Assembly: GCA_040902655.1 (NCBI GenBank)
Contig: JBBDWV010000026.1
Coordinates: forward strand, 67,329-131,328
DNA: 64,000 bases
Reading direction: 5' to 3'
Source: Mycobacteriales bacterium
GTDB lineage: Bacteria; Actinomycetota; Actinomycetes; Mycobacteriales; SCTD01
A model generated the notes under the pieces. It had not been told where the DNA came from, ran no database searches, and worked only from the letters and a program-made list of their open reading frames with translations. Below, one piece after another: positions 47,405-55,123 of the stretch. The position numbers were made by a program, and so were the translations under genes. The first letter of the stretch is position 1. Each line of letters opens with the position of its first letter.

Positions 47405-48537
47405 CCGACCCGGAGCTGCGCGAGCCGGACCTGCCGCGGACGGCGAAGGTGCGCACCGGCCCGCTGCGCAGCGGCTGGACGACCGGGACCTGCAGCGCGG
47501 CCGCCGCCAAGGCCGCGGCCACCGCGCTGCTGACGCAGCAGGTCCAGCGCTCGGTGGAGGTGGACCTACCGGACGCGCGGGTCATCCCGTTCGCCGTGGA
47601 GCGCTGCGACGTCTCCGCCGACGGCGCCGAGGCGGTCGTCGTCAAGGATGCCGGCGACGACCCGGACGTCACCCACGGTGCGCACCTGACCGCCACCGTG
47701 CGGTGGGCGGCAGCGCCCGGGCTGCAGCTCGACGGTGGCGTGGGTGTCGGCGTCGTCACCAAGCCCGGGTTGGGCCTCGAGGTCGGTGGACCGGCCATCA
47801 ACCCGGTCCCGCGCCAGATGATCCGCCACAACGTGGGTGCGGTCGTGGATCTGGAGGTACGCGGGGTGCACGTCGTGATCAGCGTGCCCGACGGGGAGAA
47901 GCGCGCGAAGAAGACGACCAACGCCCGGCTCGGGATCCTCGGCGGCATCAGCATCCTCGGGACCACCGGCGTCGTACGCCCCTTCTCCACCGAGTCGTGG
48001 CGCGCCTCGGTGGTGCAGGCGGTCTCGGTGATGGCAGCACAGGGCGAGCCGACGCTGGTGCTGGCGACCGGCGGGCGCACCGAGAAGGCGGCGATGCGGA
48101 TGCTGCCGGACCTGCCGGAGGTCTGCTTCGTCGAGGTCGGCGACTTTACCGGCGCCGCGCTGCGCCAGGCCGTCGAGCACGGCCTGTCCGAAGTGGTGTT
48201 CGTCGGGATGGCCGGCAAGCTGACCAAGCTGGCGAGCGGGGTGCTGATGACCCACTACACCAAGAGCCGGGTCGACACCTCGGTGCTCGTCGAGGTGACC
48301 CGCGAGGCCGGCGGCGACGACGCGCTGGCCGACGGGGTGCGCGGTGCGAACACCGCGCGGCACGCCTACGAGCAGTGGGAGGCGGCCGGGCTGCTGCGGC
48401 CGGCGGGCGATCTGCTCTGCGCCCGGGTGGCGGCCGTGCTCACCCGCTTCAGCGGCCTGCCGGCGCGCGTCGCGATGGTCGACCCGGCCGGAGCCGGCAT
48501 CGTTGCCGCGACCGAGAATGCTTGGGTGACAGGGTGA
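47401..48537 (+). CDS. cbiD: cobalt-precorrin-5B C1-methyltransferase
   Basis: A 378-residue CbiD enzyme, which methylates C1 in the early-cobalt (oxygen-independent) route. The start LRSGWTTGTCSAAAAKAA is the family signature, followed by VTKPGLGLEVGGPAINPVPRQM, ISVPDGEKRAKKTTNARLGI and GTTGVVRPFSTESW. Its presence, together with CbiG and CbiX, is notable beside a CobN-type late chelatase. The GTG overlaps the cobM stop; the stop overlaps cobL (GTGA). Confidence 0.94.
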   Translation: MTDPELREPDLPRTAKVRTGPLRSGWTTGTCSAAAAKAAATALLTQQVQRSVEVDLPDARVIPFAVERCDVSADGAEAVVVKDAGDDPDVTHGAHLTATVRWAAAPGLQLDGGVGVGVVTKPGLGLEVGGPAINPVPRQMIRHNVGAVVDLEVRGVHVVISVPDGEKRAKKTTNARLGILGGISILGTTGVVRPFSTESWRASVVQAVSVMAAQGEPTLVLATGGRTEKAAMRMLPDLPEVCFVEVGDFTGAALRQAVEHGLSEVVFVGMAGKLTKLASGVLMTHYTKSRVDTSVLVEVTREAGGDDALADGVRGANTARHAYEQWEAAGLLRPAGDLLCARVAAVLTRFSGLPARVAMVDPAGAGIVAATENAWVTG

Positions 48538-50024
48538 TCACGGTGATCGGGTACGACGGCGGCCCGTTGCCGTCCGCCGCACAGCAGCGGCTGGACGGTG
48601 CGGCGCTGGTGGTCGGCGGGCGCCGGCACCTGCAGGAGGTCCGGCTGCCTGAGGGGGTGCCGACGGTCGTTCTGCGCGACGACCCGGTCGGCGCGCTGCA
48701 GGCGGCGGCCGCCGAACCGGGTGACGTCGTGGTCCTCGCCTCCGGCGATCCCGGGTTCTTCGGCGTCGTGCGCGCAGTGCGCCGGGCGGTGCAGGCGCGG
48801 GCGGTGGAGGCGCGGGCGGTCGAGGCGCTGGCGGTCGAGGTGGCGCCGGTCGAGGCGCGGGCGGTGGAGGCGCGGGCGGTCGAGGCGCTGCCGGTCGAGG
48901 TGGCGCCGGTGGAGGTGCTGCCGGCGCTGAGCAGCGTCGCCGTCGCCTTCGGCCGGGCCGGCGTCGAGTGGGACGACGCGGTCGTGGTGTCCGCCCACGG
49001 GCGCGACCCGCGCGAGGCGCTCGCGGTGGCGCGGTCTCAGCCGAAGGTCGCCGTGCTCACCGACCGGTCCTGTGGCCCGGCGCAGGTCGGTGCGGCGCTG
49101 GCCGGTCGTACCGACCGGGTGCTCGTCGTCGGGGAGCGTCTCGGGCTGCCCGGGGAGCGGGTGGTGCGGCTGACACCCGAGCAGGCCGCCGCGATGGCCT
49201 GGGAGGACCCGAACATCGTGCTCGTCCTGCCCGCGGAGGACCTGGGTCCCGGGTCGCGGGTGACCGTCGCCGGCCACCGCGGGCCGCAGGGCTGGGCGCT
49301 GCCGGTGGAGGCGTTCGCGCACCGGAACTCGATGATCAGCAAGCCGGAGGTGCGGGCGCTCGCTCTCGCCCGGCTGGGCCCGCGGCTGGGCGACGTGGTG
49401 TGGGACGTCGGCGCCGGCAGCGGAGCAGTCGGGATCGAGTGCGCCCGCTTCGGCGCCGACGTGCACGCCGTCGAGCCGCAGGCGGAGGACGCGCAGCGGG
49501 TCCGCGACAACGCCGCGGCGCACGGCGTGCACGTGCACGTGGTGCACGGCGCCGCCCCGCAGGCCCTCGACCGGCTGCCCGACCCTGACGCGGTGCTCGT
49601 CGGCGGCGGCGGCCCGGCGGTGGTCGCGGCGTGCGCCGCCCGCCGGCCCGCGCGGCTGGTGGTGCTGCTGGCCACCCTGGAGCTGGTGGCGCCCTCGGTC
49701 GCCGCGCTGGAGGCGTACGACGTGGACACTGTGCTGCTGCAGACCTGCCGGCTCACGCCCCTGGCGGTCGGCTCGAGGCTGGCGCCGGCCAACCCGGTCT
49801 TCGTCCTGTCCGGGGTGCGGCGGTCCGGGAGCCACGACGTGCACCTCGACGTGCAGACGGCCCGCTCCCCGCTCGAGAGCCCGCTCGGGCCCGAGGTGCA
49901 TGTCCTGGCTCCCACCACGCCGCGGCAGGAGGCACCGTCGCGGGAGCCGCGGCAGGAGGCGCCGTCGCGGGAGGCGCGGCAGGAGGCACCGCGGCAGGAG
50001 GCACCGCGGCAGGGGACGCCATGA
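48534..50024 (+). CDS. cobL: precorrin-6Y C5,15-methyltransferase (decarboxylating), bifunctional, with repeat insertions
   Basis: A 496-residue CobL (CbiE plus CbiT) protein that methylates C5 and C15 and decarboxylates C12. The N-terminal methylase half has VVLASGDPGFFGVV and AVAFGRAGVEWDDAVVVSAHG; the C-terminal half has EAFAHRNSMISKPEVRALAL and the SAM site WDVGAGSGAVGIECARFG. Two regions are unusual: a 40-residue Ala/Val/Glu insertion from a 60-bp tandem duplication (48795-48914), and a 35-residue Pro/Arg/Gln/Glu/Ala tail repeated from 49918 on. Both extend a protein that is normally about 400-420 residues. Confidence 0.92.
   Translation: MITVIGYDGGPLPSAAQQRLDGAALVVGGRRHLQEVRLPEGVPTVVLRDDPVGALQAAAAEPGDVVVLASGDPGFFGVVRAVRRAVQARAVEARAVEALAVEVAPVEARAVEARAVEALPVEVAPVEVLPALSSVAVAFGRAGVEWDDAVVVSAHGRDPREALAVARSQPKVAVLTDRSCGPAQVGAALAGRTDRVLVVGERLGLPGERVVRLTPEQAAAMAWEDPNIVLVLPAEDLGPGSRVTVAGHRGPQGWALPVEAFAHRNSMISKPEVRALALARLGPRLGDVVWDVGAGSGAVGIECARFGADVHAVEPQAEDAQRVRDNAAAHGVHVHVVHGAAPQALDRLPDPDAVLVGGGGPAVVAACAARRPARLVVLLATLELVAPSVAALEAYDVDTVLLQTCRLTPLAVGSRLAPANPVFVLSGVRRSGSHDVHLDVQTARSPLESPLGPEVHVLAPTTPRQEAPSREPRQEAPSREARQEAPRQEAPRQGTP
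48795..48914 (+). repeat. 60-bp in-frame tandem duplication inside cobL
   Basis: Two 60-bp units, 48795-48854 and 48855-48914, differ at only a few bases and encode ARAVEARAVEALAVEVAPVE and the same 20 residues with one Ala-to-Pro change. Each unit is itself built of AVEA-like pentapeptides, so an older 15-bp repeat seems to have expanded first. It lies in the CbiE half, between VRAVRRAV and EVLPALSS. Confidence 0.9.
49918..50016 (+). repeat. repeat tail of cobL carrying four AGGAGG words
   Basis: The last codons of cobL repeat PRQEAPSRE-like units. At the DNA level AGGAGG occurs at 49927, 49954, 49981 and 49996, spaced 27, 27 and 15 bp, with a final AGGGGA at 50011 just before the ATG at 50021 of the next gene. 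Whether the repeats matter for the protein or for ribosome loading on the next gene is open. Confidence 0.8.
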
Positions 50025-51670
50025 TCGGGCTGGTCACGACCACGGCCGCGGGCCGGGCGACCGCCGAGCGGCTGGCGGCTGCGCTGCCCGGCACCCGGAC
50101 CTATCCGGTGAGCGAGATCGGGACCGCCTGGCGTGACTGCGACGCGCTGGTCTGCTTCCTGGCCACCGGCGCGACGGTGCGGCTGGTCGCGCCGTTGCTG
50201 GGCGACAAGGCGACCGATCCGGGTGTGGTCGTCGTGGACGAGGCCGCCCGCTTCGCGGTCGCACTGCTCGGTGGCCACCGGGGCGGCGCGAACGCGCTCG
50301 CGCAGCAGGTGGCCGACGTCCTCGCCGCGACCGCCGTCGTGACCACCGCCACCGACGCGGTGGGGCTGCCAGGCCTGGACTCCCTCGGCTGGCCGGTCGA
50401 GGGGGCCGTGGCCGCCGTCAGCCGGGCGATGCTCGACGGCGAGCCGGTGCGGCTCGAGGCGGACGCCACCTGGCCACTGCCCCCGCTGCCGGCCGGTGAC
50501 GAGGGTGCGCACGTCGTGCGGGTCACCGACCGGCGGGTCGCACCCGACGACCGGACCGTGCTGCTGCGCCCGCCGTCGCTGGTGCTCGGCGTCGGCGCCT
50601 CCACCGGGGTGAGCGCCGAGGAGGTGCTCGACCTGGTCGACCGCACCCTCGAGGGGGCCGGCCTGTCCGGCGCGAGCGTCGCGGCCGTCGGCACCGCCGA
50701 CGCCAAGGCCGAGGAGGCGGGCATCGTGAAAGCGTGCGCCGCCCGCGGCTGGCCGCTCACGACATTCCCCGCGGCGCAGCTGGCCGGCGTGGCCGTACCG
50801 AATCCGAGTGCGGAGCCGCAGCAGGCGATCGGCACTCCGAGCGTGGCGGAGGCAGCGGCGCTGCTGCTCGGCGAGGAGCTGGTCGTCGAGAAGACCAAGA
50901 GCGCCCGGGCCACCGTCGCCGTCGCCCGCCGCCGGCCCCGGGGCCGGCTGGCGCTGGTCGGCCTCGGCCCGGGCGCCCGCGACCTGCTCACGCCGCGGGC
51001 GGTGACCGAGCTGCGCCGGGCTGCGGTGTGGGTGGGACTCGACCAGTACGTCGAGCAGGTCCGCGACCTGGCCCGGCCCGGCACCCGGATGCTCGTGACC
51101 GGCCTGGGCAGGGAGGAGGAGCGTGCCCACAGCGCCGTGGCCGAGGCTCAGAAAGGCTACGCGGTAGCACTGCTGGGCTCCGGCGATGCCGGCGTCTACG
51201 CGATGGCCAGCCCGGCGCTCGAGGTGGCCGGCGACGACATCGACGTGGTCGGCGTGCCCGGTGTCACCGCCGCGCTGGCCGCGGGCAGCCTGCTCGGGGC
51301 GCCGCTCGGGCACGACCACGCGAGCGTCAGCCTGTCCGACCTGCACACCCCGTGGCCGGCGATCGAACGCCGCATCCGGGCGGTGGCCGAGGCCGACCTG
51401 GTGGTCACCTTCTACAACCCGCGCAGCCGGGGCCGCGACTGGCAGATGCCCAAGGCCGTGTCGATGCTGCTGGAGCACCGGCCGGCCGGCACTCCGGTAG
51501 GCGTCGTCACCGACGCGTCGCGGCCGACCGAGCGGGTCGTGCTCACGACCCTCGGCGAGCTCGACTGCACGCAGGTGACGATGTACGCATGCGTCGTGGT
51601 CGGTTCCTCCCAGAGCAGCGTCGTGGCCGGCCGCATGGTCACGCCCCGCGGCTACCGGTGGTCACCGTGA
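50021..51670 (+). CDS. cobJ: CbiG-CobJ fusion: cobalt-precorrin-5A hydrolase and precorrin-3B C17-methyltransferase
   Basis: A 549-residue two-domain enzyme. Residues 1-290 are CbiG: IGLVTTTAAGRATAERLAAAL, FLATGATVRLVAPLLGDKATDPGVVVVDE, LLGGHRGGANALAQQVA and LVLGVGASTGVSAEEV. This half opens the delta-lactone and releases the C20 fragment in the early-cobalt route. From about residue 305 comes the C17 methyltransferase (CbiH/CobJ): ALVGLGPGARDLLTPRA, LLGSGDAGVYAMASPALE, VVGVPGVTAALAAGSLLGAP, TFYNPRSRGRDWQMPKA. Such fusions are known in actinobacteria. The ATG overlaps the cobL stop (ATGA). Confidence 0.94.
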   Translation: MIGLVTTTAAGRATAERLAAALPGTRTYPVSEIGTAWRDCDALVCFLATGATVRLVAPLLGDKATDPGVVVVDEAARFAVALLGGHRGGANALAQQVADVLAATAVVTTATDAVGLPGLDSLGWPVEGAVAAVSRAMLDGEPVRLEADATWPLPPLPAGDEGAHVVRVTDRRVAPDDRTVLLRPPSLVLGVGASTGVSAEEVLDLVDRTLEGAGLSGASVAAVGTADAKAEEAGIVKACAARGWPLTTFPAAQLAGVAVPNPSAEPQQAIGTPSVAEAAALLLGEELVVEKTKSARATVAVARRRPRGRLALVGLGPGARDLLTPRAVTELRRAAVWVGLDQYVEQVRDLARPGTRMLVTGLGREEERAHSAVAEAQKGYAVALLGSGDAGVYAMASPALEVAGDDIDVVGVPGVTAALAAGSLLGAPLGHDHASVSLSDLHTPWPAIERRIRAVAEADLVVTFYNPRSRGRDWQMPKAVSMLLEHRPAGTPVGVVTDASRPTERVVLTTLGELDCTQVTMYACVVVGSSQSSVVAGRMVTPRGYRWSP

Positions 51671-51852
51671 CGTACGTGTTCACCGACGCCTGCACCGCCT
51701 GCGGGGCCTGCCTGCTCACCTGCCCGGAGCACGCCATCGTCGCGACGCTCCCGCTGCAGGTCCGCGCCGACCGGTGCACCTCCTGCGGCGAGTGCGTCGA
51801 GGTCTGCCCGGCCGACGCCGTCCGGCAGGTCACCGACCTGGAGCCCGCGTGA
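51667..51852 (+). CDS. small 2x[4Fe-4S] ferredoxin
   Basis: A 61-residue ferredoxin with two complete cluster motifs, CTACGACLLTCP and CTSCGECVEVCP, each CxxCxxCxxxCP, so two [4Fe-4S] clusters of the clostridial type are expected. The GTG overlaps the cobJ stop and its own stop overlaps cobA, embedding it in the cobalamin operon. It probably supplies electrons to a corrin-ring step, for example cobalt reduction before adenosylation or the reductive steps of the early-cobalt route; that role is inferred from position only. Confidence 0.9.
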   Translation: MTYVFTDACTACGACLLTCPEHAIVATLPLQVRADRCTSCGECVEVCPADAVRQVTDLEPA

Positions 51853-52601
51853 GACCCGGGACCGTCGCCCTGGTCGGCGCCGGCCCGGGCGACCCGGGCC
51901 TGCTGACGCTGCGCGGCGCGGAGCTGCTGGCCCAGGCCGACGTCGTGCTCGTCGACCGGCTCGTGCACCCCGACGTCCTGACGCACTGCCGGGCCGACGC
52001 CGAGGTGGTCGACGTCGGCAAGACCAGCTGGACGGGGACGGCGCCGCGCCAGGAGGAGATCAACGCCCAGCTGGTCGCGCACGCCCGCGCCGGCCGGCGG
52101 GTGGTGCGGCTCAAGGGCGGCGACCCCTTCGTCTTCGGCCGCGGCTCGGAGGAGGCCGCGGCGCTGGTGGAGCAGGGCATCGACGTCCAGGTCGTTCCCG
52201 GGATCTCCTCGGCGCTGGCGGCGCCGGCCTACGCCGGCATCCCGGTCACCGCCCGCGGCTACACCCAGGACGTCTGCGTGGTCACCGGCCACCTCGACCC
52301 CGAGGACCCGGCCAGCCGGGTGCGCTGGCAGGCGCTGGCGCAGGGGCCGGGAACCCTGGTGATCCTCATGGGCCACGACCGGCTCCCGCTGCTCACCCGG
52401 AGCCTGATCCGCTTCGGCCGGGACGCCGCGACCCCCGCCGCCTGCATCCAGTCCGGCACCACGGACCAGCAGCGGGTCGTCGTCAGCACGCTGGAGCGGC
52501 TGGCCGACGAGGTGGCCGCCGCCGGGCTGCGCGCTCCCGTCGCCACCGTGATCGGCGAGGTCGTCCGGCTGCGCGAGACGTTGAGGTGGTTCGACCGATG
52601 A
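51849..52601 (+). CDS. cobA: uroporphyrinogen-III C-methyltransferase
   Basis: A 250-residue SUMT that methylates uroporphyrinogen III at C2 and C7 to give precorrin-2, the entry to the corrin branch. The signatures VALVGAGPGDPGLLTLRGAE, VLVDRLVHPDVL, VVRLKGGDPFVFGRGSEEA, VVPGISSALAAPAYAGIPVTARG and the late MGHDRLP loop are present. There is no fused CysG dehydrogenase/chelatase part. Start and stop overlap the neighbours by 4 bp. Confidence 0.95.
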   Translation: MRPGTVALVGAGPGDPGLLTLRGAELLAQADVVLVDRLVHPDVLTHCRADAEVVDVGKTSWTGTAPRQEEINAQLVAHARAGRRVVRLKGGDPFVFGRGSEEAAALVEQGIDVQVVPGISSALAAPAYAGIPVTARGYTQDVCVVTGHLDPEDPASRVRWQALAQGPGTLVILMGHDRLPLLTRSLIRFGRDAATPAACIQSGTTDQQRVVVSTLERLADEVAAAGLRAPVATVIGEVVRLRETLRWFDR

Positions 52602-53173
52602 GCCGCGCCACGGTGCACCCGATCGAGCAGGAGTCCTTCGCGATCCTGCGTCGCAGGATCGATCTGTCGCACCTGCCGCCGCTGACCCGGGCGGTCGTCG
52701 AACGGGTCGTGCACGCGAGCGCCGACCTGGGCTACGCCGACGACCTCGTCACCAGCGAGCCGGTGCTGCGCCGAGGACACCAGGCGCTGCGGGACGGGGC
52801 GCCCGTCGTGGCCGACGTGCAGATGGTGGCGGCCGGCATCACCACCCGCGCCGCGCTGTGCCGGGTCCGGGAGGCCCGCGCCCACGACGGTCTGACCCGC
52901 AGTGCCGCCGCGATCCGGCTGGCCTTCGCCGAGGTCGGCCCCGGCGCCGTCTGGGTGATCGGCTGCGCCCCCACCGCCCTGTTCGAGCTGATCGACCTCG
53001 GGGTCGAGCCGGCGCTGGTGGTCGGTCTGCCCGTCGGCTTCGTCGGCGCCGCGGAGTCCAAGCAGGCGCTGCGCGACAGCGGCCTGCCGGCGGTCTCCAA
53101 TGTCAGTGAGAAGGGCGGCTCCGCCGTCGCGTCCGCGGCCCTGAACGCCCTGCTGTACGAAGGACCGGCATGA
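52598..53173 (+). CDS. cobH: precorrin-8X methylmutase
   Basis: A 191-residue CobH/CbiC enzyme that moves the methyl group from C11 to C12 to form (cobyrinic) hydrogenobyrinic acid. The IEQESFAILR start, VVERVVHASADLGYADDLV (catalytic His), VVADVQMVAAGI, and the ending GLPVGFVGAAESKQAL with PAVSNVSEKGGSAVASAALNALL are typical. Length is a little short of the usual 205-215. The ATG overlaps the cobA stop. Confidence 0.94.
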   Translation: MSRATVHPIEQESFAILRRRIDLSHLPPLTRAVVERVVHASADLGYADDLVTSEPVLRRGHQALRDGAPVVADVQMVAAGITTRAALCRVREARAHDGLTRSAAAIRLAFAEVGPGAVWVIGCAPTALFELIDLGVEPALVVGLPVGFVGAAESKQALRDSGLPAVSNVSEKGGSAVASAALNALLYEGPA

Positions 53174-54108
53174 GCCGTCCCGCGCTGCTGGTGGTCGGGC
53201 ACGGCACCCGGAGCACCGCCGGGTGCGCCGACTTCGCCGGGCTGATCGACCTCGTGCAGCTGCGGGCGCCGCACGCCGACGTCACCGGCGGCTTCCTGGA
53301 GCTGGCGCCGCCCCCGATCCAGCAGGCGGTCGGGCGGCTGGTGCAGGCCGGTCACACGCACATCGACGTGGTCCCGCTCGTGCTGGTCGCCGCTGGGCAC
53401 AGCAAGGGCGACATCCCGGCCGCCCTCGAGCGGGAGAAGCTGCGCCACCCCGGCCTGGTCTTCCGGTACGGCCGGCCGCTCGGGCCGCACCCGGACCTGC
53501 TGCGGCTGGCCGAGCGGCGGCTCGAGGCGGTGGTTCCGCGCGAGCAGTGGCCGGAGACCGCCGTCGTGCTGGTCGGCCGCGGCGCCACCGACCCGGACGC
53601 GAACGCCGAGGTCGCCAAGACCGCGCGGTTGCTGCAGGAGGGCCGTGGCATCGGGACGGTCGAGACGGCCTTCGTGTCGCTGGCCGAGCCCTCGGTCGCC
53701 GGCGGGCTGGACCGCGTACACCGGCTCGGCTACCGCCGGGCCGTCGTGCTGCCGTGGTTTCTGTTCGCCGGCGTGCTGCCCGACCGCATCGTCACGCAGA
53801 CGGCGGACTGGGCCCGCGCGCACCCGGACGTCGAGGTGCACGCCGCGGAGCTGCTCGGATCGGGGGAGGAGCTGGCCGCGGTCGTGCTCGAGCGGTGGGC
53901 CGAGATCGACGCGGGTGACCTCCGGATGAACTGTGACACCTGCGCCTACCGCGTCGCGCTGCCCGGCTTCGAGGACAAGCTCGGTGCCCCCCAGCGGCCG
54001 CACGACCATCCCGACGACCCGGCGCACCCGCACGACCGTCCCGACGACCCGGCGCACCCGCACGACCGTCCCGACGACCCGGCGCACCCGCACGCCCACT
54101 CGCACTGA
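53170..54108 (+). CDS. cbiX: sirohydrochlorin cobaltochelatase CbiX with His-rich tail
   Basis: A 312-residue CbiX-type chelatase that inserts Co2+ into sirohydrochlorin, the early-cobalt step. Two CbiX repeats are visible: LLVVGHGTRSTAGCADF with HIDVVPLVLVAAGHSKGDIP, and VVLVGRGATDPDANAEV with AVVLPWFLFAGVLPDRI. After the core comes MNCDTCAYRVALPGFE, a cysteine motif also seen in long CbiX proteins with a cluster or metal site, and then three copies of a His/Asp/Pro decapeptide ending HPHAHSH, a plausible metal-storage tail. The ATG overlaps the cobH stop. Confidence 0.92.
   Translation: MSRPALLVVGHGTRSTAGCADFAGLIDLVQLRAPHADVTGGFLELAPPPIQQAVGRLVQAGHTHIDVVPLVLVAAGHSKGDIPAALEREKLRHPGLVFRYGRPLGPHPDLLRLAERRLEAVVPREQWPETAVVLVGRGATDPDANAEVAKTARLLQEGRGIGTVETAFVSLAEPSVAGGLDRVHRLGYRRAVVLPWFLFAGVLPDRIVTQTADWARAHPDVEVHAAELLGSGEELAAVVLERWAEIDAGDLRMNCDTCAYRVALPGFEDKLGAPQRPHDHPDDPAHPHDRPDDPAHPHDRPDDPAHPHAHSH
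54001..54090 (+). repeat. three 30-bp tandem repeats encoding the His-rich tail of CbiX
   Basis: Units at 54001-54030, 54031-54060 and 54061-54090 are identical except for one base in the first. They encode HDHPDDPAHP and then HDRPDDPAHP twice. The repeats are in frame and close to the stop codon, so copy-number change would lengthen or shorten the metal-binding tail without breaking the enzyme. Confidence 0.95.
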
Positions 54109-54109
54109 G

Positions 54110-55123
54110 GTGGAGCCCGACCTGCACCACCACGGCGACGTCGAGGCCACTCCCGGCCTGCTCGACCTGGCGGTCAACGTCCGCGGGACGGCGCCGCCGG
54201 CCTGGCTGCGGGGGCGGCTCGAGCGTGCGCTGGACCGGCTCGGCAGCTACCCGGACCAGCACGCCGCCCGGACCGCCGTCGCCCGGCGGCACGACCGCGA
54301 GCCGGCCGACGTGCTGCTGACCGCCGGCGCGGCCGAGGCCTTCGTGCTGCTCGCCCGCGCGCTCACCCCCCGGCGCCCGCTCGTGGTCCATCCCGGCTTC
54401 ACCGAGCCCGAGGCCGCACTGGCGGCGGCCGGTCACGAGGTCGACCGGCTGCTGCTCGCGCCGCCGTACGTCCTGGATCCGGCGCAGGTGCCGGACGACG
54501 CCGACCTGGTGGTGATCGGCAACCCGACCAACCCGACCGGTGTGGTGCACGAGCGGCTGGCCGAGCTGTGCCGGCCGGGGCGGACGGTCGTGGTCGATGA
54601 GGCCTTCGCCGACGCGGTGCCGGGGGAGCCGCACTCGCTGGCGGGACGGGCCGACCTGCCCGGGCTGATCGTGGTCCGCAGCCTCACCAAGACCTGGGCG
54701 CTGCCCGGGCTGCGGGTGGGCTACCTGCTCGCCGCGCCGGCCCTCGTCGACACGCTGCAGCGGGCGCAACCGCTGTGGCCGGTGTCCACGCTGGGGCTCA
54801 CCGCACTCGAGACCTGCCTGGCGAGGGGGCCGGTGAGCAGCGCCGCGAAGGAGGCGGCGGTGCTGGCGCAGGAGCGTGTACGCCTGCAACAGGCCCTGGA
54901 CCAGCTCGGCGTCGAGGTGGCCCCCGGTTCGCAGGCACCCTTCTTGCTGTGCCGCGTCCCAGGCCGCCGGGACGTGCGGGAAGCATTGCGCGACAGGGGT
55001 ATCGCGGTCCGGCGCGGCGACACCTTCCCGGGGCTGACCGCCGAGCACTGGCGTACGGCCGTGCGCGGGCCCGAGGAGTCCGACCAGCTCCTCAACGCCC
55101 TCGCCGACCTGCTGCAGCAGTGA
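54110..55123 (+). CDS. cobC: threonine-phosphate decarboxylase / CobC-like PLP enzyme
   Basis: A 337-residue class I/II aminotransferase-fold protein. The start HHHGDVEATPGLLDLAVNV, LLTAGAAEAFVLLARAL, IGNPTNPTGVVH, VVDEAFAD and the PLP-lysine region RSLTKTWALPGLRVGYLLA identify the CobC/CobD(Salmonella) branch, which makes the aminopropanol phosphate used by the CobD/CbiB protein encoded at 38352. The GTG at 54110 begins 1 nt after the cbiX stop. It ends the riboswitch-led operon. Confidence 0.92.
   Translation: MEPDLHHHGDVEATPGLLDLAVNVRGTAPPAWLRGRLERALDRLGSYPDQHAARTAVARRHDREPADVLLTAGAAEAFVLLARALTPRRPLVVHPGFTEPEAALAAAGHEVDRLLLAPPYVLDPAQVPDDADLVVIGNPTNPTGVVHERLAELCRPGRTVVVDEAFADAVPGEPHSLAGRADLPGLIVVRSLTKTWALPGLRVGYLLAAPALVDTLQRAQPLWPVSTLGLTALETCLARGPVSSAAKEAAVLAQERVRLQQALDQLGVEVAPGSQAPFLLCRVPGRRDVREALRDRGIAVRRGDTFPGLTAEHWRTAVRGPEESDQLLNALADLLQQ

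Noticed and set aside
54001..54090. 30-bp direct repeats as a possible CRISPR array
   Set aside because: They are contiguous with no spacers, in frame at the end of cbiX, and encode a His-rich tail.
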